Source of the DNA: Phycisphaerae bacterium
GTDB taxonomy: Bacteria > Planctomycetota > Phycisphaerae > SM23-33
DNA length: 22,229 nucleotides
Direction: 5' to 3'
NCBI GenBank assembly: GCA_022866005.1
Contig: JALHTV010000243.1
Span: forward strand, 1 to 22,229
Part shown: piece by piece, positions 21,897-22,229 of the stretch
Position numbering within the stretch: the first letter of the stretch is position 1
Layout: each line of letters opens with the position of its first letter
The notes under the pieces: model-generated
What the model saw: the letters and a program-made list of their open reading frames with translations, nothing else
What the model was told of the DNA's origin: nothing
Database searches by the model: none
Translations under genes and position numbers: made by a program

Positions 21897-22229
21897 CCTG
21901 ACGGGCGTCTACGAGCTGATCGGCCGGTGCCTGCCGCTGGAGTGCATGCAGGTGCGCTTCATGCAGCGGGCGCTGGTGGCGCTGGTGCTGCTGGCGCCGA
22001 TGTGCGCCGCGATGGGCGTGCAGGTGGTCAACTTCCGCATGGCGTTCTTCTCCGACGCGATCAGCCACTCGGCCTTTGCGGGCGTGGCGCTGGGGCTGCT
22101 CCTCGGTTTGGACGCCCGCTGGACCATGGCGGGCCTGGCGCTGCTGGTGGGGGTGGGCATCGTGGCGGTCGGACGGCGCAGCAGCCTGTCGATCGATGCG
22201 ATCATCGGCGTGTTCTTCTCAGCCACCAT
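21889..22229 (+). CDS. znuB: Zinc/manganese ABC transporter permease, partial
   Basis: The 113 codons up to the right edge are open and have no stop in the window. FMQRALVALVLLAPMCAAMGVQVVNFRMAFFSDAISHSAFAGVALGLLLG is in shorter blocks the diagnostic start of ABC-3 family permeases (usually RMALFGDALSHAALPGVALGL). At least three membrane helices are visible (about residues 27-45, 58-75 and 80-95), then RRSSLSIDAIIGVFFSATM, also typical. It overlaps the ATPase gene by 8 bp and completes the importer. Confidence 0.88.
   Translation, partial: MIDLTGVYELIGRCLPLECMQVRFMQRALVALVLLAPMCAAMGVQVVNFRMAFFSDAISHSAFAGVALGLLLGLDARWTMAGLALLVGVGIVAVGRRSSLSIDAIIGVFFSAT

Overview
This is a GC-rich, gene-dense chromosomal window that looks like an uncultured Planctomycetota bacterium, probably of the Phycisphaerae type. 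That placement is inference: it rests on the high-GC codon use, the PilM-PilN fused pilus protein with fast-evolving partners, and the overall gene mix, and no 16S or other marker is present. I see no tRNA, rRNA, CRISPR array or intact transposon.

Layout. (1) 1-4817, minus strand: a type IV pilus/type II secretion inner-membrane cluster, made of a PilM-PilN fusion, a PilO-like protein and a third single-pass membrane protein that runs off the left edge. The third gene has no stop inside the window. (2) 4901-7279, plus strand: an MtaB-type tRNA methylthiotransferase whose reading frame is broken twice at C-runs, then a family-4 Fe-S uracil-DNA glycosylase. (3) 7280-7653: a convergent non-coding stretch with terminator hairpins and a two-hairpin REP-like element. 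(4) alr (minus) diverges from asd and a class I/II aminotransferase (plus). (5) 11414-12160: a lower-GC orphan gene of unknown function behind a 16-bp palindrome. (6) truA, a second REP-like element in the opposite orientation, dnaN, and a DUF721/DciA-like gene. (7) An MTAP/PNP-family nucleoside phosphorylase with an altered active site, convergent with a minus-strand pair (ABM-domain monooxygenase, then iron-type alcohol dehydrogenase). (8) A TIM-barrel protein of the aldo/keto-reductase-like kind, a short tandem repeat that resembles RAYT-associated motifs, and a UVR-motif protein. (9) 19571-22229: a Fur/Zur-family repressor divergent from a znuA-znuC-znuB metal-uptake operon (znuB cut by the right edge), with a perfect 18-bp palindromic operator candidate between them.

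How the genes work together. The zinc block is the clearest self-contained regulatory unit: repressor, operator and ABC importer. asd and alr feed the diaminopimelate and D-alanine supply for cell-wall or amino-acid synthesis. udg, dnaN, dciA and the UVR-motif gene are replication/repair genes, and truA and mtaB modify tRNA. Several genes (udg, truA, the UVR gene, possibly alr) have a good -10 element only a few bases from the start codon and no Shine-Dalgarno, which points to leaderless transcripts. Others (pilM, dnaN, the phosphorylase, the ABM gene) have a normal Shine-Dalgarno.

I do not see a clear new defence or mobile system. The best leads for something undescribed are the REP-like mirror-image elements, the lower-GC orphan gene with its palindrome, the altered phosphorylase, and the uncharacterised membrane partner of the pilus cluster.
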